Below, piece by piece: positions 1 through 7,944 of a stretch of DNA of 64,000 nt. Source of the stretch: Actinoplanes sichuanensis (GTDB lineage Bacteria > Actinomycetota > Actinomycetes > Mycobacteriales > Micromonosporaceae); contig NZ_AP028461.1 of NCBI RefSeq assembly GCF_033097365.1, forward strand, positions 248,001 through 312,000, given 5' to 3'. The translations under genes and the position numbers were made by a program. The notes under the pieces are model-generated. The model was not told the DNA's origin. It searched no databases and saw nothing but the letters and a program-made list of their open reading frames with translations. Position 1 is the stretch's first letter, and each line of letters begins with the position of its first letter.

Positions 1-1
1 C

Positions 2-29
2 AGCGCCCCCGGCGTCGGCCGGGGGCGCT
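2..29. terminator. Strong stem-loop terminator
   Basis: Perfect 12-bp stem, AGCGCCCCCGGC pairing with GCCGGGGGCGCT around a GTCG loop. It starts 6 bases beyond the stop codon of the minus-strand gene at 36-650 and most likely ends that transcript. The window edge hides what follows, so a U-tract or a shared role with a gene to the left cannot be judged. Confidence 0.8.
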
Positions 30-35
30 TGACGG

Positions 36-650
36 TCAGCGGGAGATGACCGGAACGTTGCGGATCTGGTGCTCGATCAGACGGTTCGCGAACTTGATGA
101 CCTCGGCGTCCCGGCCCGCCGGGCTGAAGTCCTTGCCCGGCTGCTGCTCGGCGACCCACCGCTCCGACCGCTCCACCATCCGGAACAGGTCGGTGACGGC
201 TCCCGGATGCTGCCGGCAGAGGTCGACGGCGATCCGCAGGCGGCGCTCCGGAACACCCTTCAGGTACTCCGGCATACCGGCCTTCCAGGCGAGCGGATGC
301 ACCAGGTAGCCAGCCGGCAGGTTGCCCGGACCGCCCATCGCCTCGAGGATCTGCAGCGGATCCAGTCGCAGTGGCGGCGCTTTCACACCCATCCAGGCGA
401 GCCCGGCGAGCGCCAGCACGATCATGACGAAGATCGCGGCCAGCGGGTTACCGGTACCGGCCGCCAGGATGATCCCGAACCCGACGAGCACCAGGCCGCC
501 GGCGGTGATCGTCCCGGTGTTGCCGGTCGTGTCGCACGCCTCCCGCCGGGCCTCGTCGATGTACTTCTGAATCACGCTCTCCAGTAGAGGATTCGACGGT
601 CTCCATCGATCACCCCGTACCGGAAAAGAGCCTTCGGATAACTGAGTCAT
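36..650 (-). CDS. Hypothetical protein with two membrane segments
   Basis: A 204-residue protein I do not recognise. Residues about 46-90 form two adjacent hydrophobic segments separated by a short Gly/Asn/Pro turn, so it looks like a hairpin membrane anchor between a soluble N-terminal part of about 40 residues and a soluble, charged C-terminal domain of about 110 residues. The C-terminal part is rich in Arg/Glu and mostly helical in appearance. The ATG at 650 is used because no better start follows; the ribosome binding site is weak. The gene runs in the same direction as the PadR/HAAS pair upstream but is separated from it by 139 bases. No function can be assigned. Confidence 0.7.
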   Translation of the reverse strand: MTQLSEGSFPVRGDRWRPSNPLLESVIQKYIDEARREACDTTGNTGTITAGGLVLVGFGIILAAGTGNPLAAIFVMIVLALAGLAWMGVKAPPLRLDPLQILEAMGGPGNLPAGYLVHPLAWKAGMPEYLKGVPERRLRIAVDLCRQHPGAVTDLFRMVERSERWVAEQQPGKDFSPAGRDAEVIKFANRLIEHQIRNVPVISR

Positions 651-789
651 GGGCTTCGAGTCCTTCCCGCTCGTCCGTGTGCGGTTTCCGGACCACGAGG
701 AACGGCCGTCCGTGGCCGCCCCTTCTCCGGTAGTGCCGCGAGAATCGGCACCCCGGCCACGGACTTGAGGGTTCGGCGGACCCGCTCGC

Positions 790-1764
790 TCAGAGGTAGG
801 ACTCGGTGCCCGGGACGGCGGTGGGCAGCTTCCGGCGGGCCCGCTCGCCGCGGACCACCACCTCGACCACGTCGTACAGCGCGCCGGCCACCGCGATGAC
901 GATCACCATGCCGGTCAGCCACCGCAGCGGGTCGGTGTCACCCCAGTCGAGAGTGGCGATCCAGGCCGGGTTGAAGAACCGCCCGGTCGCGGCCAGCCAC
1001 ACGAGCGGGCCGGTGAACAACACCGCCAGGACCGCGTTGACCAGGGTCACCGTGTGCGACCAGGCGCCGCGCCGCGACAGCCAGACCGCATAGAGAGCCT
1101 CCAAAATCAAGATCACGATGAGGTACGGCCACCAGAACGACCAGTTCGCCGGATCGAGGACGGGCTCCTCGGTGAAGGTGAACTGCTGCAGGACCAGGGC
1201 CGCGATCAGCAGCACCGGCCAGATGACCGCCGACCACAGCTGCGCCGGAGTCAGGAACCCGGGCTCGTAACGGGGTAGATCGGCCGGTGTCCACGGCCGT
1301 CGTCCGGGCAGCCCGGCCCGGGTCACACCGCCCCGCTCCAGCAGCGCGAACGTCAGCGTCGACCAGAACACCATGTGCGCGCCGACGGTCAGCAGCGTGC
1401 CGATCCCGGTGCCGACGACCTCGCCGAACGAGGCGCCGCCCAGCGCCCGGATCACCACCGAAAGGGTCACCACCGCGGGCAGGACGATCGACAGCAGCAT
1501 GGTCAGCAGCCGCTGCCAGGCCGGGAAGACGGCCGGCCCGATCAGGTAGCGGGGCCGGTCCGCGTAACCGTCGGCCAGCCGGTCCGGGTCGCCGAGCTCC
1601 AGCAGGGTCTGCTCGACGGCGGTGTCGTGGGCGGCGCCGCCGTCGACCCGGGCGTCGACCGCGTCGTCGATGGAGGTGCGCAGCTCGCGTTCGATGTCGG
1701 ATCGCTGCTGCTCCGGAACGCGGCGCAGCACGGTGAAGACGTAGCGGTCGATGAGGGTGGTCAC
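790..1764 (-). CDS. HAAS-domain six-TM membrane protein paired with PadR
   Basis: A 324-residue membrane protein. Residues 1-75 are a helical domain with repeated acidic and arginine residues resembling the HAAS domain, which in many bacteria is encoded next to PadR repressors and is thought to work with them. About six hydrophobic segments follow. I place the start at the GTG at 1764 rather than at upstream in-frame codons because a GGGAG site lies 6 bases before it and its GTGA overlaps the TGA of the PadR gene, a classic translational coupling. The pairing implies that membrane state or a ligand is relayed to the PadR regulator; that is inference from family context. The substrate or signal is unknown. 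Confidence 0.85.
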   Translation of the reverse strand: MTTLIDRYVFTVLRRVPEQQRSDIERELRTSIDDAVDARVDGGAAHDTAVEQTLLELGDPDRLADGYADRPRYLIGPAVFPAWQRLLTMLLSIVLPAVVTLSVVIRALGGASFGEVVGTGIGTLLTVGAHMVFWSTLTFALLERGGVTRAGLPGRRPWTPADLPRYEPGFLTPAQLWSAVIWPVLLIAALVLQQFTFTEEPVLDPANWSFWWPYLIVILILEALYAVWLSRRGAWSHTVTLVNAVLAVLFTGPLVWLAATGRFFNPAWIATLDWGDTDPLRWLTGMVIVIAVAGALYDVVEVVVRGERARRKLPTAVPGTESYL

Positions 1765-2120
1765 AGCTCGCTCCCTGATTCGGTGCCGGCGGGGGTGTCC
1801 AGGTCGCCGATCGCGGAGTCCAGCCGCGCCCACTCGCCGCGCAGCGCCGCCGCGATGGCGTCACCCCGCTCGGTGGTGCGGTAGAACTTCCGCGGCCGTG
1901 CCTCGTCGGTGTTCCACTCACTGGTCAGCAGGCCCTGGGACTCCAGGCGCCGCAGCAGGGGGTAGAGCGTGTTGGCCTCCACCTCGAACCCGGCCGCGCT
2001 CAACGTCTCGAGCAGCGAATACCCATACCCGGGTGTCCGCAGCACGGTGAGACTCGCAACGACGACCGTGCCACGGCGCAGCTCCTGCAGATGCCCGGAG
2101 AGCGTCGCATCCATTGTCAT
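1761..2120 (-). CDS. PadR family transcriptional regulator
   Basis: A small winged-helix protein of 119 residues from the ATG at 2120. The PadR signature is clear: an YGYSLLETL helix, the ANTLYPLLRRLESQGLL recognition helix and turn, then the RPRKFYRTTERG wing. The longest open frame begins at 2144, but that codon lies inside a perfect palindrome, so the ATG at 2120 (or 2114) is preferred. No clear Shine-Dalgarno precedes it and the transcript may have a very short leader. It is translationally coupled to the HAAS membrane protein by a GTGA overlap, and the palindrome just upstream suggests autoregulation. Confidence 0.9.
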   Translation of the reverse strand: MTMDATLSGHLQELRRGTVVVASLTVLRTPGYGYSLLETLSAAGFEVEANTLYPLLRRLESQGLLTSEWNTDEARPRKFYRTTERGDAIAAALRGEWARLDSAIGDLDTPAGTESGSEL

Positions 2121-2130
2121 GCCACTAACG

Positions 2131-2151
2131 ATAGTGTGTGACACACACTAT
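2131..2151. promoter_or_regulatory. Palindromic operator, probably for the PadR regulator
   Basis: A perfect inverted repeat of two 10-base arms (ATAGTGTGTG and its complement) around a single A. It ends 11 bases before the preferred PadR start and would overlap the core promoter of the PadR/HAAS operon. PadR proteins commonly autoregulate through such dyads; the assignment to this PadR is by position. Confidence 0.75.
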
Positions 2152-2380
2152 GGCAACTCGCACGGCATGGTGTCGGGTCCACCTGGTCTTCGGTGTGGGG
2201 CCGCCACGCCCGTGAGGCGCCTTTCGGTCGGGAGGGAGCAGGCTGCCGCGGGGCGCCGGCGGTGCGGGGAACGTGCGGTCGGGGGGCATGTGTGCCGTAC
2301 CGAATCCGGCCTCGGGGTTGAAGGGGTTTCACTAGTAGGCTCGTGGCCGGTTGGTGGCCGGAGTGGGTAGAGGGATGGAT

Positions 2381-2845
2381 ATGAGTGACGAGGCCGAGTT
2401 CCACGCGGACCGGACGCAGGAGTTCTACCTGCCGGCCGTGGTCCCGGCCGTGCCGCCGCAGCACGGTGGCGCCGAGGTGATCGAGATCGCGGCCTATCGC
2501 GGGGAGACCAAGTTCGAGAGCGAGGTGATCGAGAAGATCGCCTCGTCGGCGGCCCGGTCGATTCCCGGGGTCGTCGAGCTCGGTGGCGATGTGGCCCGGT
2601 TCTTCAACTCGGTGCTCGACAAGATCGGCCTGGACAAGGTCGGCGACTCGACCCGTGGTGTGTGGGCCAAGGTGGACGGCACCGACGTGGAGATCACCGT
2701 CATCCTGGTGATCTCGGCGGGCGAGGTGGTCGCGGATGTCACCGCGGCGGTGCGGACCGTGGTGATCGAGGCGGTCGAGCGGTATGGGCTACACGTCAGC
2801 GAGTGCACGGTGAAGGTCGACGACATCCGCCTGCCGGACCACTGA
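2381..2845 (+). CDS. Asp23/Gls24 family envelope stress protein
   Basis: A 154-residue member of the Asp23/Gls24 family, soluble proteins that associate with the cell envelope and are linked to alkaline or envelope stress in Gram-positive bacteria. The core covers residues about 35-150: the segment with VIEKIASSAARSIPGVVEL, the WAKVDGTDVEITVILVISAG strand pair, and the ending VSECTVKVDDI are typical. The ATG at 2381 is chosen over in-frame codons at 2351 and 2375 because AGAGGG lies 6 bases before it. The first 30 residues are acidic and not conserved. It is monocistronic, ending in a strong terminator. Confidence 0.88.
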   Translation: MSDEAEFHADRTQEFYLPAVVPAVPPQHGGAEVIEIAAYRGETKFESEVIEKIASSAARSIPGVVELGGDVARFFNSVLDKIGLDKVGDSTRGVWAKVDGTDVEITVILVISAGEVVADVTAAVRTVVIEAVERYGLHVSECTVKVDDIRLPDH

Positions 2846-2852
2846 CCCTTCC

Positions 2853-2881
2853 GCCGGAGGCCGGGCTCGCCCGCCTCCGGC
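2853..2881 (+). terminator. Rho-independent type stem-loop after the Asp23 gene
   Basis: GCCGGAGGC pairs with GCCTCCGGC, with an inner GGGC/GCCC extension, giving about 13 paired bases. It begins 7 bases after the Asp23 stop codon. There is no clean T-run, as is usual in high-GC actinomycetes. Confidence 0.75.
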
Positions 2882-2982
2882 ATCGTCGTCGTGCTTCGCT
2901 TTTCCGACATTTCGGATATTCCCGGAAACGTGGACCGGCGGCCGGTAACGTGCGGTTCGTCGACGGCGTTTCACCGGGGGGA

Positions 2983-3582
2983 ATGATGATCACCGTGCCC
3001 GCGGGGAGCAGCCTCACGCTGCGATGCCCGGGCGTCCAGGCCATCGTCCTCGTCTCCCTCGCCGACGTCTCCGCACCGTTCCTGGCCGACCTGGAACCGA
3101 TCCCGGTCCTCAGCCTCGACGGCCCGGGCGTCCGCCGCATCGGCATCCTCGAACTCGTCACCTCGGCCGGTGTCACCTGGGTCGAGGCCGAACTCCGCAA
3201 CGACCAGCTCACCGTCATCGGCGATGCACCCACCGACGTGGTGCAGCGCCGCGCCTCGGCCCGCCGCCCGGGCACCTATCCGGCGGTCGGCACCGCCCAG
3301 ATCGAGAACATCGACGGCCGCCACCTGGTCCCGCTCACCGGCCGCGTCGAGGACATCTCCACCTCCGGCCTGCTGCTGCGAGCCACCACCGAGGACAATC
3401 TTCCTTCGCTGCCGTACGGCATAGAGCGCACCCTGCTCCACGTGACGATGCCGTGGGGCGAACTGACCGCCGCGGTGACCACCGTCGACCAGCGGGCCGA
3501 CCTGCTACGCGGCACCTTCGAATGGATCGACCCCAACGCCTCCGACGAGCTGTTCCGCTTCTGCGGCAACCGCCTCAGTTGA
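2983..3582 (+). CDS. PilZ domain protein, probable c-di-GMP receptor
   Basis: A 199-residue protein with the YcgR-like arrangement: an N-terminal beta-rich domain (residues 1-90) and a C-terminal PilZ domain. The two c-di-GMP contacts are visible: an RRASARR segment matching RxxxR, and DISTSG matching (D/N)xSxxG about 30 residues later. It should therefore bind c-di-GMP in the cytoplasm and pass the signal to an unknown partner, possibly in motility, since a chemoreceptor and c-di-GMP enzymes are in the same window. Tandem ATGs at 2983 and 2986 follow a GGGGGGA site; 2983 is used. It stands alone between two terminators. Confidence 0.88.
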   Translation: MMITVPAGSSLTLRCPGVQAIVLVSLADVSAPFLADLEPIPVLSLDGPGVRRIGILELVTSAGVTWVEAELRNDQLTVIGDAPTDVVQRRASARRPGTYPAVGTAQIENIDGRHLVPLTGRVEDISTSGLLLRATTEDNLPSLPYGIERTLLHVTMPWGELTAAVTTVDQRADLLRGTFEWIDPNASDELFRFCGNRLS

Positions 3583-3585
3583 GCG

Positions 3586-3604
3586 CCGCCCCACCCGCGG
3601 GCGG
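3586..3604. terminator. Hairpin between convergent genes
   Basis: CCGCCC pairs with GGGCGG around a 7-base loop in the 29-base gap between the PilZ gene and the convergent YbaB-like gene. It could act for both transcripts; the short stem makes it only a candidate. Confidence 0.45.
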
Positions 3605-3611
3605 AGAGAGG

Positions 3612-4184
3612 TCAACTCGAGTCCTGTACGCGCCGGATCCAGCTGGCCGGCACGCCGATGTCGAAGTGCTCGGCTCGCAGTAGCGCAAGCTTGGCCGTGC
3701 GATCCCCGATCAGGGCGTCGAAGGCCGAGCCGACCTCGGCGATGAACTCCTGCTCGGACCGGTCGCGAAGCGTTCCGTCGGCGATCTCGACCTGCCATCG
3801 GGTGGCGCCGGTGAGCCCGATGCGCACCGAGCGGCCGGTGGACCAGCCCTCGCACTCGAGCCGGCGGAGGTCCTCGGCGAAGCGTTGCTGCCCCAGGTCG
3901 GCGTGTTGCTGCCTGCTCTGTTCCGCCTCGATCCGGCTGCGTCCCGAGGCGAGCCGGATGAGCTCGTCGCGTTGGCGGGTCCACGCCACCCATGTGGTGG
4001 TTCCGAGGCTGGAGAGTTGGCGGACCATGCCACGCTCGTCGTACCACTGATAGGTCCCCGGCTGGAGGCGCAGCGACAGCCGGTTGTCACCGGTGACGGT
4101 CGCCCGGATGGCGCCGTCCGAGGAGGTGGCGGTCACCGACAGCGTTCGCAACCGCTCGCCCAGATCGACCTCGCCGTCCCACAT
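3612..4184 (-). CDS. YbaB/EbfC-like protein of a type VII-like module
   Basis: A 190-residue protein whose overall pattern (an alternating beta N-terminus with VTATSSDGAIRATVTGDNRL, then long charged helices) matches the YbaB/EbfC-like proteins often encoded with ESX/type VII genes in actinobacteria. It resembles the N-terminal part of the protein at 43751-44485 in fold pattern rather than in close sequence. The ATG at 4184 is preferred over the GTG at 4214; GGGAG lies 11 bases before it. It is divergent from the NHL-repeat gene at 4268, with an 83-base shared upstream region. Function is unknown: family members have been linked to nucleoid binding and to secretion loci. Confidence 0.6.
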   Translation of the reverse strand: MWDGEVDLGERLRTLSVTATSSDGAIRATVTGDNRLSLRLQPGTYQWYDERGMVRQLSSLGTTTWVAWTRQRDELIRLASGRSRIEAEQSRQQHADLGQQRFAEDLRRLECEGWSTGRSVRIGLTGATRWQVEIADGTLRDRSEQEFIAEVGSAFDALIGDRTAKLALLRAEHFDIGVPASWIRRVQDSS

Positions 4185-4267
4185 TGATCCACGTTCTCCC
4201 AGCTTGATCAACACTTTTTATCGACTCAGATGAACCTACAGCCGGTTACCGGTGGTACACATCGGAC

Positions 4268-5383
4268 GTGACGAGAAAACGCGCCGCCACCCTCGCGGCT
4301 CTGACGATTCTGGTGCTCGACGCGCCGGCGCCGGCGCTCGCGCAACCGGGTGGCACCGCGCCGAAGCTGGTGGCGGGCGGAGGCGGCGCCGAGTTCAGCG
4401 GAGACGGCGGGCCGGCCGTGGAAGCCGAGCTGAACAAGCCGACGGCGGCAGCCGTCGCCGCTGACGGCACCCTGTTCGTGGCCGACATGGTCAATCGTCG
4501 GGTGCGCGCCATCGGCCCCGACGGCATCATCCGCACGGTCGCCGGAAACGGCAGATCGACCGTGCCGCAGCTGCCGCTGCCGCCCAACACGAAGGGCACC
4601 GGTATCGCGTTGGGCTCGCCCAACGCCATCACGATCGGCGGCGACGGCACGCTCTTCATCGCCGACAGCACGGTGTCGCGGGTCTACGCGCTGGCGCCGG
4701 ACGGGACCATCACGGTCCGGGTGGACCCCACCGTGCTCGGCGGGCCGATCAACACGATCAACGGTCTCGCGGTGACCGGTGACGGCGTTCTGCACCTCGC
4801 CGACCGAGAGAACAACCGCGTCATCGAGGTCGGGCCGGGTGGTGGGAGCCGGCCGATCTCGACGCCTGTCGGCCTTCCGGTCGGGCTGGCCGCGGACACC
4901 GCGGGTGACGTCTGGATCGTCAGCGCGTCGTCCATGCTGAGCCGCCTGCACGGCGGGAAGATCGCGACGATCGTGGAGTCCGCCGACGGCCGCTGGGCGG
5001 CAGACGAGAGACGGCCCACATCCACGCCGTTCCACGCCATCGCGATCAGCGCGGGCAAGGACGGCGTCTATGTCATCGACAACACACGACGTGAGGCGCG
5101 GCGGCTGGCCGACGACGGCGCGGTGAGCACGGCAGCGGACCTCCCGGCTGATCCGTTCGGTGCCGACGATCCGCTGGCGGTGGCCGCCGAAGCGGCACCC
5201 GCCGGCCCGCTCTACCTGGTCGACACCCTGGGCAGCCGGATCTTCTCGGCGCCGGTCGCCGCCTCCGCCGACAACGGCCAGGGCTCGTCCCGCACGCCGA
5301 CGTGGTACTGGGCCGTGGGCGGCGTCCTCGTGGTCGCGCTCCTGGCTCTGCTTCTCTGGATCGCCCGCCGACGGCGGGCCTGA
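4268..5383 (+). CDS. Secreted, membrane-anchored NHL-repeat protein
   Basis: A 371-residue protein with a signal peptide (about residues 1-25, ending in ALA), an extracytoplasmic region built from NHL-type beta-propeller repeats, and a C-terminal membrane helix (about residues 343-364) followed by a positively charged tail. Repeats with the pattern ADGTLFVAD..NRRVRAIGPDG recur at about residues 50-90, 120-150, 170-200 and 270-300. It should sit outside the membrane as a propeller on a single anchor, probably for protein or glycan binding. The GTG at 4268 is the only start that keeps the signal peptide intact. It leads a three-gene run whose next two genes look like type VII secretion cargo. 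Confidence 0.75.
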   Translation: MTRKRAATLAALTILVLDAPAPALAQPGGTAPKLVAGGGGAEFSGDGGPAVEAELNKPTAAAVAADGTLFVADMVNRRVRAIGPDGIIRTVAGNGRSTVPQLPLPPNTKGTGIALGSPNAITIGGDGTLFIADSTVSRVYALAPDGTITVRVDPTVLGGPINTINGLAVTGDGVLHLADRENNRVIEVGPGGGSRPISTPVGLPVGLAADTAGDVWIVSASSMLSRLHGGKIATIVESADGRWAADERRPTSTPFHAIAISAGKDGVYVIDNTRREARRLADDGAVSTAADLPADPFGADDPLAVAAEAAPAGPLYLVDTLGSRIFSAPVAASADNGQGSSRTPTWYWAVGGVLVVALLALLLWIARRRRA

Positions 5384-5407
5384 CTGATCGAACGGGGTGA
5401 CGGCGAC

Positions 5408-5842
5408 ATGGCGGCCGAAGTGACCGGTGGTGATCTGTTCCGGCTGTGGCGGGTGTCGGAGGTGCATCTGCCCCGGGTGGCGGACGTGTTCTACGACGCG
5501 AACCGGCTGCTCGGCGGATCGCAGGGTGGTGCCGGCAGGTTCCGGGCCGGCGCGCCCGCCTATCCCGGCTCCAGCGTCATGACCAGCACGATCGGCGGCC
5601 CTTGGGAAGCCATGCGCAGCGAACTGCAGGCCATGATGGAACACGTCGGCACCACGGTGCTGGACGCGGCCCAGGGGGTTCGGAACGCGACGCAGGCCTA
5701 CCTCGACGCGGACACCGCGAACGCCGAACTGCTGCGCGAATACCTCGAGGACCCGCGGAATCTCAATCCGGCGGACACAGCCTCCAACCCGCCGACGGCG
5801 GGCTCGGACGACGATCCCGGCACCCCGTACCCGACGGCCTGA
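5408..5842 (+). CDS. Small helical protein, probable type VII-associated partner
   Basis: A 144-residue, mostly helical protein. The first 110 residues look like the helical hairpin of ESX/PE-type secreted proteins, with a Gly/Pro-rich turn in the middle, and the last 30 residues are a disordered Asp/Pro/Ser-rich tail. A YLDAD segment near residue 98 fits the YxxxD/E type VII signal, placed after the second helix as expected. There is no WXG motif. It lies 24 bases after the NHL gene, with GGGGTGA just upstream of the ATG, and 28 bases before the WXG-type gene. A role as partner of that protein is inferred from order and size. Confidence 0.55.
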   Translation: MAAEVTGGDLFRLWRVSEVHLPRVADVFYDANRLLGGSQGGAGRFRAGAPAYPGSSVMTSTIGGPWEAMRSELQAMMEHVGTTVLDAAQGVRNATQAYLDADTANAELLREYLEDPRNLNPADTASNPPTAGSDDDPGTPYPTA

Positions 5843-5870
5843 GCCGAATCCGATCGGGGAAGGAGACATC

Positions 5871-6941
5871 ATGGCGGAGACCGATCTGGTCACTCCGGCG
5901 GACCTCGCCGGACAGGCATACCAGCAGGCTGTACGCGACCGGGCCGGCAAGCTCAAGCAGGAGCTGATCCGGCAGACTCTCGAGGACGCCGCGTCCTGGA
6001 CTCGGGCGGTCAACGACAAGTGGGCGAACGCGCACCCCGGCGAATGGGACGGCCTGCCGATCGACCAGGCCGAGGTTGATCGGTACCGGCAACAGGTTAG
6101 TACCCAGGACTACGAGTGGGTGATCCCGTCGTTCGAGCGATTTCTCGACCCGGACCCGGACGCGCTCGATCCGATCATCGCCGCGCTCGCCACGATCGAG
6201 GCGCTCCTGGACGGCAACGCCAACCCCGACGGCACCTGGACCGGAGTCTCCCCGGCTCTCGGGCGGATCAACGACGTCCGTGACGACCTGAAGTTCTGGG
6301 ACGGCGCGTTCAAGGACAACTTCATCGACTACTTCGTCACCCCGCTGCAGACAGTGGTGCCCAACCAGCGAGAGGTGATCAAGTACACCCGTAGCGCGAT
6401 CGAGGGCTCGAAGATCGTCCACATCCGGATGCGCAGAGCGGTGCTCAACCTGCTCGACCAGGGCATCAAGGCGGCTCAGCAGCTCAGCAACGGCGCCTGT
6501 ACCGGCGCCGACGTCTTGAAGTGGGGTTCCATCGCGATGTGCGTGGTCGGCACCGCGGTCGGTGGACTGGTGACCGGCCCGGCCGCCGTGCTGGCCGGCG
6601 CCGTGCTGGTCGATGTCGGCGGCACCATCCTGAACGGCCTGGTGCCGCCGGACGAGGAGAAGACGAAGCTGGAACTGGCGGCGGAGACCGCCACCGGCGT
6701 CGCCTCCAACATCTTGAACGCTCAGAGTGTGCTGGGAAACGACACCTACGTCGCGGAGGAGGGCATCGCGCGCTCGTTGCGCAGCCTTCATCAGCTCGTC
6801 GTCGAAGGGCGGCTGCCGACCCTCACCTCGAACGCCTCGGGCCCGTTCGGGGTCGCCACCCCGGCACTGGCCGATGCCGACCCCAGGGCGATAACCGGCG
6901 GCTACTTCCGGCCGGGCGGCCGTCACGGAGATGCAGCGTGA
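5871..6941 (+). CDS. WXG-motif protein with C-terminal hydrophobic region
   Basis: A 356-residue protein that I cannot name. Residues 1-240 are helical and charged; a WDG triplet at residues 143-145 sits between two long helices, as in WXG100-type proteins. Residues about 228-262 form a long, glycine- and alanine-rich hydrophobic stretch that could be one or two membrane helices. The rest is polar. AAGGAG precedes the ATG. The architecture (WXG hairpin followed by hydrophobic segments) is the same as in the 264-residue protein at 42633-43427, although the sequences differ. It probably forms part of a type VII-like secretion or surface module; no ESX ATPase or core membrane component is in the window. 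Confidence 0.6.
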   Translation: MAETDLVTPADLAGQAYQQAVRDRAGKLKQELIRQTLEDAASWTRAVNDKWANAHPGEWDGLPIDQAEVDRYRQQVSTQDYEWVIPSFERFLDPDPDALDPIIAALATIEALLDGNANPDGTWTGVSPALGRINDVRDDLKFWDGAFKDNFIDYFVTPLQTVVPNQREVIKYTRSAIEGSKIVHIRMRRAVLNLLDQGIKAAQQLSNGACTGADVLKWGSIAMCVVGTAVGGLVTGPAAVLAGAVLVDVGGTILNGLVPPDEEKTKLELAAETATGVASNILNAQSVLGNDTYVAEEGIARSLRSLHQLVVEGRLPTLTSNASGPFGVATPALADADPRAITGGYFRPGGRHGDAA

Positions 6942-6958
6942 TCGGATGGTCACCTTGG

Positions 6959-6988
6959 GTTGCCGAATGAGGTCCGGAAACCTATGGT
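6959..6988 (+). promoter_or_regulatory. Candidate promoter for the kinase-like gene
   Basis: TTGCCG at 6959-6964 and TATGGT at 6983-6988 are 18 bases apart. The -10 element ends 6 bases before the GTG at 6995, which suggests a leaderless transcript. Assigned by eye only. Confidence 0.45.
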
Positions 6989-6994
6989 GACCGA

Positions 6995-7849
6995 GTGTTG
7001 TCGACTGGTGTCGATATGTACTCGAGGCGGCGGGAGATCCGCGCCGGCAGTGAGATCTTCTGTGTTCGAGGGGCCGCGGAGATCCATGCCCTGGACGAGG
7101 GCTGTCTCGTGCTGCGCGCCGACGCCCGGCAGAGCAGTGTCCGAGGTCGTGAGGTCCGCCTCGCCCGTCTCGATGCGGCTCGGGTCGGGGACCCGCTCGC
7201 GGTGGCTCGCGGTGGTGACCGGCTCGGTGCGGCCCACGGTGAGGACTGTGCCGGGCGGTGGCGGACCGAGCTGAAGGTCGAGGCTCGGCTGCACGATGTG
7301 GTTTCCGGGCTTCCGCGGGTGGTGTTCCGGCATGAGGATGCCGCGTCCTACACCTATGCCACCGGGATGCCGCCCGGGGTGGCCGTCACCGAGTTGCACG
7401 GGCGGCCGCCGCTGCCGGGGCGGGTCCTGCACGATGTCCTCCGTGGAATCGTGCTCGTCGGCCGTACCCTCGAAGGTCTTCATGAAACCGGGCGGGCTCA
7501 TCGCGCGCTGCGTCCTGAAGTGCTGCTCGCGTCGCGGGACCGGATGTGGCTGCGGGATGCCGGCCTGGCGGCGACGCGGCCGGAGGCCGGGGAGGGGACC
7601 GACGCCTACCGTGCGCCCGAACAGATGCGGGCCGGTGGTGCGGCGGCATCCGACGTGTATCAGCTGGCGGCGATCGTCTATCACCTGGTCACCGGGGAGG
7701 CGCCCGGCGCGGACCCACTGCCGGTGGCGCGGCTACGGCCGGATTGGGGCCGGCTGGACGAGCCGCTGGCGGCCGCCCTTCACCCCGACCCGGAGCGACG
7801 GTCGACCATCGACGATTTGATTCGCGGCCTGACCCGCGCCGATGGATGA
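6995..7849 (+). CDS. Degenerate Ser/Thr protein kinase-like protein (probable pseudokinase)
   Basis: A 284-residue protein with the C-lobe of a Hanks-type kinase but altered catalytic motifs. The HRDLKPxN loop reads [10 protein letters not shown], so the catalytic Asp is Ala and the Asn is Leu; the DFG motif reads DAG; the activation segment ([11 protein letters not shown]) and the [15 protein letters not shown] helix are kept. The N-lobe has no recognisable glycine-rich loop. This points to a pseudokinase with a binding rather than a phosphorylating role. The GTG at 6995 fits a leaderless start from the promoter just upstream; the ATG at 7016 is the alternative. It follows the type VII-like genes but by 53 bases and with its own promoter. 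Confidence 0.7.
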   Translation: MLSTGVDMYSRRREIRAGSEIFCVRGAAEIHALDEGCLVLRADARQSSVRGREVRLARLDAARVGDPLAVARGGDRLGAAHGEDCAGRWRTELKVEARLHDVVSGLPRVVFRHEDAASYTYATGMPPGVAVTELHGRPPLPGRVLHDVLRGIVLVGRTLEGLHETGRAHRALRPEVLLASRDRMWLRDAGLAATRPEAGEGTDAYRAPEQMRAGGAAASDVYQLAAIVYHLVTGEAPGADPLPVARLRPDWGRLDEPLAAALHPDPERRSTIDDLIRGLTRADG

Positions 7850-7944
7850 CGAGCAGCGATCGGCGCCATCGAGAGGCGAGCGGTGATCCGGCCCACGGCC
7901 ACCTCGGCGGGCCGGTCGGGGGTGGGCGACGTACCGTTGATCCG

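Noticed and set aside
4226..6019. 597-codon minus-strand open frame
   Set aside because: Antisense to the signal-peptide-bearing NHL gene and the two following genes; Arg-rich with no recognisable domain.
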